From contig DKWG01000005.1 of NCBI GenBank assembly GCA_002491605.1, positions 445 to 35,911 of the forward strand: a stretch of DNA of 35,467 nucleotides, written 5' to 3'. A program made the position numbers and the translations under genes. Numbering within the stretch: the first letter of the stretch is position 1; the number at the start of each line of letters is the position of its first letter. A model generated the notes under the pieces. The model did not search any database and was not told the DNA's origin. It worked only from the letters and a program-made list of their open reading frames with translations. The stretch is from Ruminococcus sp. UBA7158. Its GTDB lineage: Bacteria; Bacillota; Clostridia; Oscillospirales; Ruminococcaceae. This document shows positions 5,476 to 14,268 of this stretch, piece after piece.

Positions 5476-7638
5476 ATGCAGGTTGTGATATTGGCAGGAG
5501 GAGAAGGCTCAAGGCTTCGACCCATAACATCGGATATACCAAAGCCGCTTGTAAAGGTTTTGGGCGTGCCCGTAATCGAAAGGCTGACGGCGCTGCTGTT
5601 TCGCTGCGGCTTTCGTGAGGCTACAGTCGCCGACTGTTATCTGGCAAACAAGCTTGAGGAAAGACTCGGCAGCTTTTCAAACGGCGTTAAAATCAATTAT
5701 GTCCGAGAGGACACGCCGTTGGGAACGGCAGGCTGTGTAAGAAAGGCTTGGAACGGCGGCGACGATGTTTTAGTTGTCAGCGGTGACAGCGTATGCAGCT
5801 TCAACTTTGAAGCAATCGCCGCTTTTCATCAAAAAAATTCCGCAGATGTGACTATAGTGACACATAGGGTGGCAGATCCGAGAGAATACGGGCTTGTGAC
5901 GGCGGACGACTCAGGCAGAATAGTCGGTTTTTTGGAGAAGCCGGGGTACGATTCCTGCCTGACGGATGTTGCAAACACCGGCGCATATGTCATTTCAAAG
6001 GACATAATCTTGCGTATACCGAAGGACGAAAAGGTCGATTTTGCCTTTGATGTCTTTCCGCAGCTTTTAAAAGAGGACAAGCGGATGTTTTCATATTCCG
6101 AGGACGGAATATGGCACGATATCGGGGACATTCCGTCGCTGATTAAGTGTCAAGCCGAGCTTTTAAGTCTTGAAAACGAGAAGCGGCTTATATTTAAAGG
6201 GGCGTTTGTCAGCGAAAGCGCCGTTATAGGCGAGGGAAGTGTAATTGAGGACAGCGCTTCGGTCGGGGCTAAGTGCAGAGTGATGGGCTCGCTTATATCG
6301 GAGGGTGCGTCTATCGGCGAGAGCTGTGCGCTTGCTAATGCCGTTCTTCTGGAAAATGTCACGATGGGCAGGGGAGTGACGTTGGGCGAGTACTCCTGCG
6401 TGGGCAGAGACTGCGTTATCGGCTCGGCGGTGACGGTTGACCCGGGCGTCAGGATAGCTTCGGGGACGAAAATACCGTCCGGCGCTCATATAAGGTCGGA
6501 CATTTCAAAGGAAGGCTATAAAGCTATGAGCTTCGGCGACTTCGGCGAAGCCTTGGGCATAGAGCTTGACGCTTCAAGCTGCATTAGGCTTGGTGCGGCT
6601 ATAGGCTCGGCACTTGCTCTAAAGGAAGTAACCGTCGGTCAGGAGGGCGACGATTCGCCGATAAGCGAGTCGTTGTGCTTGGGTCTTCGGTCGGTCGGAA
6701 CGGCGGTATATTTGATGAACAATGCGTCCTTCGGAAAAACAGTCTTTGCAGGCAGACGGTTGAATACCAAGTACTGTTTGTACGTCGGAGACGATATAAG
6801 GCTGATGCGCAGTGACAGAATAGAGCTTTGCCGTTCCGAGGAGCGCAAAATTGAGCTGATGTATAACCGAGGAGAGCTTAAAGAAACCGATTATGCACCG
6901 ATGATTAACGCAGAAGCGGCGGCATGGCTGTATGAAGCTGAGCTTAAAAAGGCAATACCGCCAAAGCTTCAAACTAAGGTTACTCTTAAGACCGACTCGA
7001 TTTCAGAAGCGAGAGAGTTCGCCAAGGCTTTTTCGTCAGTTTTGGTTGACGGCGGCGAAAGGGCTGAGTTTTCCGTTGCAAACGACCGAAGAAGCGTTTT
7101 TTGTATGCTGGATAATACCAATCTTTCCTACGAGCAGCTGATATTGCTGGCGTGCAAAAGCTACTTTTCAAAGCGCTTAAATGTCAGACTGCATCAAAGA
7201 GCACCGCTGAGCTGCGACGACTGTGCTTCAAGCTCCGGTCTGACGGTAACCCATGTCAGCGCATCGGACGACATAGAGCTGTCGCCTTTTGCATATGATC
7301 CGCTCATGCTGATAGCGGCTGTACTGGATTATACTCATCAGCGTGGGATATCGCTCTCGGCGGCGGCAGCTGAGCTTCCCGAAATTGTGTATACAAGGCG
7401 CACTGTCAACGTCGGCGAGGGCTTGCCTAAGATTTTAAGCGAAGCTCTTAAGGATCTCAGAGTCGGAAACGACATTGTGTATCAGTCGGATTCGGCAAGA
7501 GCTTATGTCAGACCGATGAAAAGCGGCAAGTCTCTGTCTTTATATGTTGAGTCGGTCTCTCAGGAGGCGGCGAACGACATATGTCTTGACCTTATTAAAA
7601 AGCTCGGAATTAATAACGGCGAGACTGATAAGATGTGA
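5476..7638 (+). CDS. Sugar-1-phosphate nucleotidyltransferase fused to a degenerate phosphohexomutase domain
   Basis: Cytosolic protein of about 720 residues in three parts. The N-terminal nucleotidyltransferase (about residues 1-230) has VILAGGEGSRLRP, the KPLVKVLGVPVIE segment, GTAG and VSGDS, and should join a nucleotide to a sugar-1-phosphate. A left-handed beta-helix of hexapeptide repeats follows (about 240-345, for example VIGEGSVIEDSASVG). The C-terminal third has a phosphomannomutase/phosphoglucomutase outline (starting near SCIRLGAAIGSALAL) but lacks the catalytic TASHNP serine loop (here roughly LYVGDDIRL) and the metal-binding DGDxDR (here ANDRR). Mutase activity is therefore unlikely; a regulatory or scaffolding role is inferred. 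The ATG at 5476 begins MQVVILAGG, the normal family start; an ATG at 5464 is also possible but sits one base from AAAGG. Substrate unknown. Confidence 0.85.
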   Translation: MQVVILAGGEGSRLRPITSDIPKPLVKVLGVPVIERLTALLFRCGFREATVADCYLANKLEERLGSFSNGVKINYVREDTPLGTAGCVRKAWNGGDDVLVVSGDSVCSFNFEAIAAFHQKNSADVTIVTHRVADPREYGLVTADDSGRIVGFLEKPGYDSCLTDVANTGAYVISKDIILRIPKDEKVDFAFDVFPQLLKEDKRMFSYSEDGIWHDIGDIPSLIKCQAELLSLENEKRLIFKGAFVSESAVIGEGSVIEDSASVGAKCRVMGSLISEGASIGESCALANAVLLENVTMGRGVTLGEYSCVGRDCVIGSAVTVDPGVRIASGTKIPSGAHIRSDISKEGYKAMSFGDFGEALGIELDASSCIRLGAAIGSALALKEVTVGQEGDDSPISESLCLGLRSVGTAVYLMNNASFGKTVFAGRRLNTKYCLYVGDDIRLMRSDRIELCRSEERKIELMYNRGELKETDYAPMINAEAAAWLYEAELKKAIPPKLQTKVTLKTDSISEAREFAKAFSSVLVDGGERAEFSVANDRRSVFCMLDNTNLSYEQLILLACKSYFSKRLNVRLHQRAPLSCDDCASSSGLTVTHVSASDDIELSPFAYDPLMLIAAVLDYTHQRGISLSAAAAELPEIVYTRRTVNVGEGLPKILSEALKDLRVGNDIVYQSDSARAYVRPMKSGKSLSLYVESVSQEAANDICLDLIKKLGINNGETDKM

Positions 7639-8002
7639 TTGTTTGTCCTGAATAGTTATAAAAATGTCTGCATGAAGCATTCTTTGTAATCGTTGCTTTA
7701 ATCGGCGTTTATGAAATAGTATGCTTCGTGCAGATGAGCAGGGCTTCGGGTAACACATCAATCCCAACAAATTACATTTAGTGAATTAATCGTCACTAAA
7801 AATTAATTAAGCAGTTGACATTTGGGATGGTTTGTAGTATGATAAGAATACATTTATATTCGGATATTATTGTCCGTAGGCGTGAATCGACGATGTGTTG
7901 TCGGCGTTTTGATGTATTCAAGTAATGCGCCTTACGGTCTTACATATTTAAATTTTATCTATACTAATAATACATTTGTATTAACAATCGGAAAGGATTT
8001 TC
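7639..8002 (+). other. Intergenic region with a long hairpin, rnj promoter and leader
   Basis: TCTGCATGAAGCAT (7667-7680) pairs with ATGCTTCGTGCAGA (7721-7734): a 14-bp stem with one wobble and a 40-nt loop, without a T tract. The promoter at 7815 follows. Its leader of about 150 nt holds a second stem between CCGTAGGCG (near 7874) and CGCCTTACGG (near 7928). No gene is seen in the region. Confidence 0.55.
7815..7843 (+). promoter_or_regulatory. Strong sigma-A promoter of the RNase J gene
   Basis: Consensus TTGACA (7815-7820), a 17-nt spacer, and TATGAT (7838-7843). Transcription should start near 7850, leaving a leader of about 150 nt before the ATG at 8003. Confidence 0.9.
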
Positions 8003-10042
8003 ATGGCAAATAACAGCGAAGAAAAGAGCAATAAGAATAAGAAAACAAATCGCTCTAAGAATACAAATAATACTCAAAAGCAGGATATAACTGCACTCGA
8101 CGCAGCTATAGCAGCTGCGATTTCAGCTCCCAAGCCGCCGAAAAAAGCGGCGTCATATAAAAAATCAAAGCAGAATCAGCAGCAAAAGGCAAAGAATGCT
8201 GATAAATCTGTCAATCAGGAGCAAAAAAGAACTGAGGAGAAGCAAAAAGGCGTTAAGCAGCCTTCTAAGAAGCAGCCGCAGAGCAAAAAGACTCAGATTA
8301 AGCTTCCCTCATTTAACAAGCAGGAACCGCAGGCTGTCACTGCACCTGCATCGGTTTCGGCTGATGAGCCTGCAAAGGCTAAAGGCAAGGAAAAACCGAT
8401 TAAGATTATTCCTTTGGGCGGACTGAACGAAATCGGCAAGAATATGACGCTTGTCGAATACGGCGATGATATCGTCATCATCGACTGCGGAATGACTTTT
8501 CCTGACTCTGAAATGCCAGGCGTTGACATTGTCATACCTGATTTTACCTATGTTGAGAATAATGCAGGCAGAATAAGAGGCGTTTTGCTTACCCACGGTC
8601 ACGAGGACCATATAGGAGCTATACCTTACCTATTAAAGAAGATAAACGTTCCTGTTTACGGTACAAGACTCACCTTGGGACTCATTGAAGGAAAGCTGAA
8701 GGAGCACAATCTCGGAGCTGTTAAGCTGAATGTTGTAACGGCATCGCAGACAGTCAAGCTCGGAGCGTTCACGGCTGAGTTTATAAGGGTCAATCACTCT
8801 ATACCCGACGCCTGCGCAATAGCGCTTAAAACACCTGTGGGAACTGTTGTGCACATGGGCGACTTTAAGGTAGATTACACCCCGATTGAGGGCGGCGTAA
8901 TTGACCTGCCGAGATTTGCCGAGCTTGGAACTCAGGGAGTTTTAGCCCTGATGAGCGACTCGACAAACGCTGAGCGCTCAGGCTTTACGCCGAGCGAGAG
9001 AAAAGTCGGTGAAAGCTTTGAAAGGCTGTTTGTTAAGGCGGAGGGCAAGAGAATCATAATTGCCACCTTCTCCTCTAACGTTCACAGAGTTCAGCAGATA
9101 ATCGACTGCGCAGTTAAGCATAACCGCAAGGTTGCCGTTTTCGGCAGGAGCATGATAAATGTTATCAAGCTTGGCTTGGAAATCGGCTGTCTTAAAGCTC
9201 CGCAGGGCGTTATAATTGACATCGACAAGATGAAAAACTACACCGACGGCGAGATAGTCCTGATAACAACAGGCAGTCAGGGCGAGCCGATGAGCGCATT
9301 GACAAGAATGGCTCTCAACGACCACCGTCAGGTGAGCATAACCTCAAACGACTATATCATCATTTCTGCAAGACCGATACCGGGTAACGAAAAGTTTGTC
9401 GGCAAGGTTGTAAACGAGCTGCTTAAGCTCGGTGCAGAGGTTGTATACGAGGAAATGTACGAGGTTCACGTTTCGGGTCACGCCTGTCAGGAAGAGCAAA
9501 AGCTGATATTAAGTCTTATAAGACCGAAGTATTTCATTCCGGTTCACGGCGAATATAAGCATTTGATTCGCCATGCGTCTACGGCCATGGAGCTTGGAAT
9601 ACCCGAAAAGAATATTTTGATTTCCGATATAGGAAATATAATCGAGGTTCGTCAAAGCGGTATAAAGCACGCAGGCAATGTTCCCTCCGGAAAGGTGATG
9701 GTCGACGGCTTGGGCGTCGGAGACGTCGGAACAGCTGTTTTGAAGGACAGAAAGCATTTAGCGCAGGACGGCGTAATAGTAGTAACCTGCACCATAGACA
9801 AGATTGACCGCAAGCTTCTGTGCGGACCGGAGATTACATCTAAGGGCTTTGTATACGAAAAGGAAAGCGAGGAGCTGTTTATAAAGGCAAAGGATCTTGC
9901 TGTGGCAGTTCTTGCATCTGAGCTTGCTACACGTCATGACTACACTGCAATTAAAAACAAGCTGAAGGATGAGCTTGGTGACTTCTTCTTCTCGAAAACC
10001 AAGCGCAGACCGACAGTTATTCCTACTGTTTTGGATATATAG
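8003..10042 (+). CDS. rnj: Ribonuclease J
   Basis: A 679-residue metallo-beta-lactamase/beta-CASP ribonuclease with 5'-3' exo- and endonuclease roles in mRNA decay and rRNA maturation. The catalytic core starts near residue 130 (IKIIPLGGLNEIGKNM). It shows the zinc motif THGHEDHIGAIPYLL (about 195-210), NHSIPDA, GDFKVDYTP, SDSTNAERSG, the beta-CASP segment IATFSSNVHRVQQI, VSGHA and FIPVHGEYKHL, followed by the C-terminal domain. Family members are usually about 555 residues; the extra length is a low-complexity N-terminus of roughly 125 residues rich in K, Q, N and A, probably disordered and perhaps RNA-binding. The ATG at 8003 has GGAAAGGA upstream and the frame is open throughout the extension, so I keep this start. 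Confidence 0.95.
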   Translation: MANNSEEKSNKNKKTNRSKNTNNTQKQDITALDAAIAAAISAPKPPKKAASYKKSKQNQQQKAKNADKSVNQEQKRTEEKQKGVKQPSKKQPQSKKTQIKLPSFNKQEPQAVTAPASVSADEPAKAKGKEKPIKIIPLGGLNEIGKNMTLVEYGDDIVIIDCGMTFPDSEMPGVDIVIPDFTYVENNAGRIRGVLLTHGHEDHIGAIPYLLKKINVPVYGTRLTLGLIEGKLKEHNLGAVKLNVVTASQTVKLGAFTAEFIRVNHSIPDACAIALKTPVGTVVHMGDFKVDYTPIEGGVIDLPRFAELGTQGVLALMSDSTNAERSGFTPSERKVGESFERLFVKAEGKRIIIATFSSNVHRVQQIIDCAVKHNRKVAVFGRSMINVIKLGLEIGCLKAPQGVIIDIDKMKNYTDGEIVLITTGSQGEPMSALTRMALNDHRQVSITSNDYIIISARPIPGNEKFVGKVVNELLKLGAEVVYEEMYEVHVSGHACQEEQKLILSLIRPKYFIPVHGEYKHLIRHASTAMELGIPEKNILISDIGNIIEVRQSGIKHAGNVPSGKVMVDGLGVGDVGTAVLKDRKHLAQDGVIVVTCTIDKIDRKLLCGPEITSKGFVYEKESEELFIKAKDLAVAVLASELATRHDYTAIKNKLKDELGDFFFSKTKRRPTVIPTVLDI

Positions 10043-10105
10043 CAATAGCTCACGTTTAAACGGTTCTTTGACACTTTTTAAACGAGAATCAGCAATAGGC
10101 GTTAA

Positions 10106-10123
10106 AAAATGAACGTTCATTTT
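10106..10123. promoter_or_regulatory. Perfect 18-bp palindrome before gdpP
   Basis: AAAATGAACGTTCATTTT lies between the RNase J gene and gdpP, shortly before the gdpP ribosome binding site. The core TGAACGTTCA resembles operators of TetR-type or other dimeric regulators. No clear promoter is seen next to it, so function is open. Confidence 0.4.
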
Positions 10124-10146
10124 GCCCGGAAAGGAAAGTGATAGGA

Positions 10147-12120
10147 ATGAAGAAACGGTTTTCACTGCTGTATGTATGCTCGCTGTGTGCATTGATGGGT
10201 GTTTCACTTGCATTTGCCGTTGTCTTGGGGATAAGCGGCAGGCAGCACGGATTTGAAGGCTTACGTATCTTTTTGTTGGCAGGAGCTTGCCTGACATTTG
10301 TTTCGGCAGCGGTGGTTTTGATTGTCAGTTTATTTTTCGGGCGCGATTTGACACGTCATGTCACGATGATGGACAAAGACATTGTCGCTGTGGGACGTGA
10401 GGCGTTTTATGACTATCCTGAGCCTATTATTATAGCCGATGAAAATGAGAAGATAATTTGGTACAACAGATGTTTTGAAGATAGGCTTTTTTCCGATGAC
10501 CGTGCATACGGGCTTCCGCTATCGGATCTTGTAGGAAACAATACGGCTAAGATATTTGCTCAGACGGGCGCAACCGTAAAAATTCTCGACTGCTATTACA
10601 ATGTGGCGGCGAGACAGTCTGAGGCATTTAACCTTTCTGTCATCAGATTTACCGATATAACCGAAAAGGTTATGCTTGAAAACGAGTACAGGGCGAGCCG
10701 AAAAACTGTTCTCATAATGACAATTGACAACTACGACGATGTTTTGCAGAATTCGAAGGAGAGCGACAAGGCAAACGTACAGGTTCAGATTGAGCAGATT
10801 TTTGAGCGTTTTATAGAGCATACAAACGGAATCATTCACAAGGTTTCAAACGACAGGTTTTACTGTATTATCGAAGAAAGACATCTGGCAAGAATCGTTG
10901 AAAGAAAATTCGACATTTTGGACGAGGTGCGAAGCATTCAAGCCGGCGACAGGTCGAGCGTGACACTTTCCATAGGTGTAGGACGGGGAGCAAAGACCTT
11001 AGCCGAAAGCGAAGCATATGCAAAGCAGGCGCTTGATATGTGCTTGGGAAGAGGCGGCGACCAGGCGGCTGTCAAAACCGACAACGGCTTTGAGTTCTTC
11101 GGAGGAATTTCAAAGGCGGTTGAAAAGTCTACCAAGGTTCGTTCAAGAATAATAGCTACTGCATTGAAGGAGCTTGCCGAAGGTTCGGAGACTATATACA
11201 TCATGGGTCACCGCTTTGCGGACTTTGACTCGGTCGGAGCTTCGATAGGTCTTGCAGGAGCGTTCAGGAGCATGGGAAAGCGAGCATATTGCTGCGTTGA
11301 CCCGGAAAGAAATCTTTCTAAATCCTTGATTGACTACATAAAAACCACCGGAGAGGATGATCTTTTTATCTCCTGCGAGCAGGCTCACGCCGAGATCAAC
11401 GAGCGTTCGATGCTTATTATTGTCGACACTCACAATCCCGACTTTGTAGATTCCAAGGAGCTTTACAGTGCGGCGAAAACCGTCGTTATAATCGATCACC
11501 ACAGGAAGATGGTCAATCATATCGACAATGCCGTTGTATTCTTCCACGAGCCCTTTGCGTCGTCGGCGTGTGAAATGGCTGCCGAGCTTATACAGTATTT
11601 CGGCTCTGACTGCAAAATATCTGTTTCTGACGCCGAGGCACTTTTGGCAGGTATAATGCTCGACACGAAGAATTTCGTCATGCGCTCGGGTGCAAGAACC
11701 TTTGAAGCTGCGGCGTACTTAAGAAAGCTCGGAGCAGATACCGTTGCGGTAAAGAATCTGTTTTCCGACACATTGGATACATACCGTGAAAAGAGCATAC
11801 TCATTCAGTCGGCTTCACTTTATCACGGCTGCGCAATTGCCACTACAGATTCCAGTTCTCCCGAGCTTCGTCTTGCGGCTCCTCAGGCTGCCGATGAGCT
11901 TTTGGGCATAATAGGTGTTAAGGCGTCATTTGTTATATATAGAATGGACAATGTTTGCTACATATCCGCAAGGTCGATGGGAGCTTTTAATGTTCAGCTC
12001 ATAATGGAGGCTATAGGCGGCGGCGGACATCAGACGATGGCAGGCGCACAGCTTGATGTATCTGTTGACGAGGCTGTTGCAAAGATTAAGTCGGCTATTG
12101 AGGACTTTATAATCAGATAA
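10147..12120 (+). CDS. gdpP: Cyclic-di-AMP phosphodiesterase GdpP (DHH-DHHA1)
   Basis: A 657-residue membrane-bound enzyme that hydrolyses c-di-AMP and so tunes potassium and cell-wall homeostasis. Two N-terminal membrane segments (about residues 7-30 and 40-63) are followed by a PAS-like domain (EPIIIADENEKIIWYN), a degenerate GGDEF domain without the GGDEF signature, the DHH domain with MGHRFADFDSVGAS (about 353), DTHN (about 426) and DHH (about 449), and DHHA1 with GGGGHQTMAGAQ (about 624). All metal-binding aspartates and histidines I can check are present. The ATG at 10147 has AAGGAAAG nine bases upstream; the GTG at 10138 abuts that site. The order rnj-gdpP-rplI-dnaB is close to the usual Firmicutes gdpP-rplI-dnaB cluster. 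Confidence 0.95.
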   Translation: MKKRFSLLYVCSLCALMGVSLAFAVVLGISGRQHGFEGLRIFLLAGACLTFVSAAVVLIVSLFFGRDLTRHVTMMDKDIVAVGREAFYDYPEPIIIADENEKIIWYNRCFEDRLFSDDRAYGLPLSDLVGNNTAKIFAQTGATVKILDCYYNVAARQSEAFNLSVIRFTDITEKVMLENEYRASRKTVLIMTIDNYDDVLQNSKESDKANVQVQIEQIFERFIEHTNGIIHKVSNDRFYCIIEERHLARIVERKFDILDEVRSIQAGDRSSVTLSIGVGRGAKTLAESEAYAKQALDMCLGRGGDQAAVKTDNGFEFFGGISKAVEKSTKVRSRIIATALKELAEGSETIYIMGHRFADFDSVGASIGLAGAFRSMGKRAYCCVDPERNLSKSLIDYIKTTGEDDLFISCEQAHAEINERSMLIIVDTHNPDFVDSKELYSAAKTVVIIDHHRKMVNHIDNAVVFFHEPFASSACEMAAELIQYFGSDCKISVSDAEALLAGIMLDTKNFVMRSGARTFEAAAYLRKLGADTVAVKNLFSDTLDTYREKSILIQSASLYHGCAIATTDSSSPELRLAAPQAADELLGIIGVKASFVIYRMDNVCYISARSMGAFNVQLIMEAIGGGGHQTMAGAQLDVSVDEAVAKIKSAIEDFIIR

Positions 12121-12122
12121 AA

Positions 12123-12148
12123 GACTTGGCAGTGTATGCTGCCAAGTC
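12123..12148 (+). terminator. Hairpin after gdpP
   Basis: A perfect 10-bp stem GACTTGGCAG/CTGCCAAGTC with a 6-nt loop lies three bases after the gdpP stop. It lacks a T tract (ACAAGTTTATC follows), so it is a weak terminator or a 3'-end stabiliser. Confidence 0.5.
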
Positions 12149-12318
12149 ACAAGTTTATCACTTTGTTTAAAAGCCGCACGATGAAGGTTTATCAGTTCGA
12201 CGGCTTTGTGTGGTTCGGTTAACGGTATTGAACGCTTGGGCGGTTTGTATGCCGATTTTCTTCATTATCATTCACTTTTAATAATCGAAAAATTACTCTA
12301 TTAAGGAGGATATATATC

Positions 12319-12768
12319 ATGAAGGTTATATTAATTAAAGATGTTAAAGGCTCCGGCAAGGCAGGACAGGTTTTAGATGTTGCCGACGGATACGCTCGCA
12401 ATTTCCTTTTGGCAAAGGGCTACGCTATTGAAGCAACAGCAAAGAACATCAACGACTTAGAGGGCAAAAAGGCATCCCAGCAGCATAAGCTGGACGTTGC
12501 CAAGGCGGACGCTGAAGCTGCCGCTGCAAAGCTCAACGGAAAGTCTTTGACAGTTAAGGCTAAAGCCGGACAGGGCGGAAAGCTTTTCGGCTCTGTCACA
12601 ACTACAACACTGTGCGACATGATTAAGTCACAGTTCGGAGTTGACGTCGATAAGAAAAAGATTGTTCTAAGCAGCGATATAAAGGCTTACGGCGATTACG
12701 ATTTTGAAATTAAGATGACTCAGGGAGTATCGGCTAAGATGACCGTTAAGGTTGTGCCGGAGGAGTAA
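12319..12768 (+). CDS. rplI: 50S ribosomal protein L9
   Basis: A 149-residue component of the large ribosomal subunit. The N-terminal rRNA-binding domain has the L9 signature MKVILIKDVKGSGKAGQVLD and ADGYARNFLLAKGYA. A helical linker and the C-terminal domain (AGQGGKLFGSVTTTTL) follow. Length matches the family. AAGGAGG lies nine bases before the ATG. It sits between gdpP and dnaB as in many Firmicutes. No clear promoter is visible in the 200 bp upstream, so read-through from gdpP is possible. Confidence 0.97.
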   Translation: MKVILIKDVKGSGKAGQVLDVADGYARNFLLAKGYAIEATAKNINDLEGKKASQQHKLDVAKADAEAAAAKLNGKSLTVKAKAGQGGKLFGSVTTTTLCDMIKSQFGVDVDKKKIVLSSDIKAYGDYDFEIKMTQGVSAKMTVKVVPEE

Positions 12769-12791
12769 TTGTCTTTGTCCTTTGCAACCGG

Positions 12792-12824
12792 TTAAGCCCG
12801 ATTTTTTGAATCGAGCTTAATTTG
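12792..12824 (+). terminator. Imperfect hairpin between rplI and dnaB
   Basis: TTAAGCCCGATT (12792-12803) pairs with AATCGAGCTTAA (12809-12820) with one internal mismatch and a TTTTG loop, followed by TTTG. A second hairpin AATCAATG/CATTGATT is at 12847-12869. The first may be an attenuating terminator; both are weak. Confidence 0.4.
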
Positions 12825-12906
12825 TAAAAGATTCATATTATTCATCAATCAATGTACATCGCATTGATTTAGGACGGCTGAGGTCCGACTCACGGAGGTG
12901 ATAGCA

Positions 12907-14268
12907 TTGCCGGTAAACAGTCTTACCGCTCAGGATTTATCAGGCAGGGAGCTGCCGTACAGCTTAGAAGCAGAGCAGACGGTTTTAGGTGCGCTTTTGC
13001 TGAATCCCGATACTCTGCCCACGGTTATTACAAGGCTCAAGCCCGAGTGCTTTTATCGTGAACAGCACAGGGAGATATTTTCTATAATTCTGAGAATGTT
13101 TTCAAACGGTCAGAATGCGGATATCATAACCGTTATGAACGAGGCGGTTTCACAGGGAATATTTGAAACGCCTGAGATGGCAAAGGTCTATCTCAAGGGA
13201 ATAATGGACGGCGTACCGTCTACATCAAATATAGCTTCCTATTGCAAAATCGTCTCGGATAAGTATTTAATCCGTTCGCTGATGAGCGCGTCAAGAGAGA
13301 TTTTGGATGCGGCATCGGAAAGCTCGGATGACCCCAGAGTGCTTTTAGATCTCGCAGAGCAAAAGATTTACGAGATAAGGCAGGGAAGAGAGGTCGAGGG
13401 CTTAACAAGGCTCAGCGAGGTAATTATCACAGCTTATGACAGGATTCAAAAGCTCTCGGGCGAGGACAAGTCGAAGTATCAGGGCTTGCGTTCGGGATAT
13501 TCGCTTTTGGATTCATACATATCGGGACTTAATAAGTCTGACCTGATAATTCTTGCCGGCAGACCGGGTATGGGTAAAACCGCACTGGCGCTGAACATTG
13601 CGGCGAACGTCGGAAAAAAGCACCCCGAAAAGGATGTGTGCATTTTTTCACTTGAAATGAGCAAGGAGCAGCTGGCGTCAAGAATGCTCAGTTCTGAGGC
13701 GCTCGTTGCAAATACGTCTTTAAATTCAGGAATGATAACGCCTGACGACTGGGTTAAGCTCGCTGAAGCCGCCGATACTCTGTCGTCTATGAACATATAT
13801 ATTGACGATACTGCGGGAATAACCGTTCCGCAGATGAAGGCAAAGCTCAGGAGGATGAAAAACCTCGGACTGGTTGTAATAGACTATTTGCAGCTGATGG
13901 AGTCAGCCGGAAATCATACAAGCCGTGTCAACGAGGTTTCCGAAATGACACGTCAGGTTAAGCTTATGGCGAAGGAGCTTGATGTTCCTATAATTTTGTG
14001 TTCACAGCTGAACCGTTCTGTAGAATCAAGACAGGATCACCGTCCGCAGCCCTCCGACCTGCGTGAATCCGGATCTATTGAGCAGGACGCAGACATAATT
14101 TTGTTTGTTTACAGAGAAAGCGTTTACAATAAGGAAGAGCCGGATCAAACCTCTGCTGAGTGTATAATAAGCAAGAACCGTCACGGAAGCATCGGAACCG
14201 TTCCGCTTGCATACTTAGGTGAGTACACGCTCTTTAGAAATCTCGATACAAGGTCAAGCGGCTCATGA
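12907..14268 (+). CDS. dnaB: Replicative DNA helicase DnaB
   Basis: A 453-residue hexameric 5'-3' helicase that unwinds DNA at the replication fork. The N-terminal primase-interacting domain begins PYSLEAEQTVLGALLL. The RecA-like domain carries Walker A LAGRPGMGKTALALNIA, the Walker B region VVIDYLQLM, and the LCSQLNRSVESR and DLRESGSIEQDADIILF motifs. I place the start at a TTG at 12907 because a very strong GGAGGTGAT (12894-12902) sits just upstream; the GTG at 12898 lies inside that site. The stop overlaps the tilS start (ATGA), so the two are translationally coupled. Confidence 0.96.
   Translation: MPVNSLTAQDLSGRELPYSLEAEQTVLGALLLNPDTLPTVITRLKPECFYREQHREIFSIILRMFSNGQNADIITVMNEAVSQGIFETPEMAKVYLKGIMDGVPSTSNIASYCKIVSDKYLIRSLMSASREILDAASESSDDPRVLLDLAEQKIYEIRQGREVEGLTRLSEVIITAYDRIQKLSGEDKSKYQGLRSGYSLLDSYISGLNKSDLIILAGRPGMGKTALALNIAANVGKKHPEKDVCIFSLEMSKEQLASRMLSSEALVANTSLNSGMITPDDWVKLAEAADTLSSMNIYIDDTAGITVPQMKAKLRRMKNLGLVVIDYLQLMESAGNHTSRVNEVSEMTRQVKLMAKELDVPIILCSQLNRSVESRQDHRPQPSDLRESGSIEQDADIILFVYRESVYNKEEPDQTSAECIISKNRHGSIGTVPLAYLGEYTLFRNLDTRSSGS

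Noticed and set aside
10111..10118. GAACGTTC before gdpP as a possible LexA box
   Set aside because: The LexA consensus needs four bases between GAAC and GTTC; here there are none.
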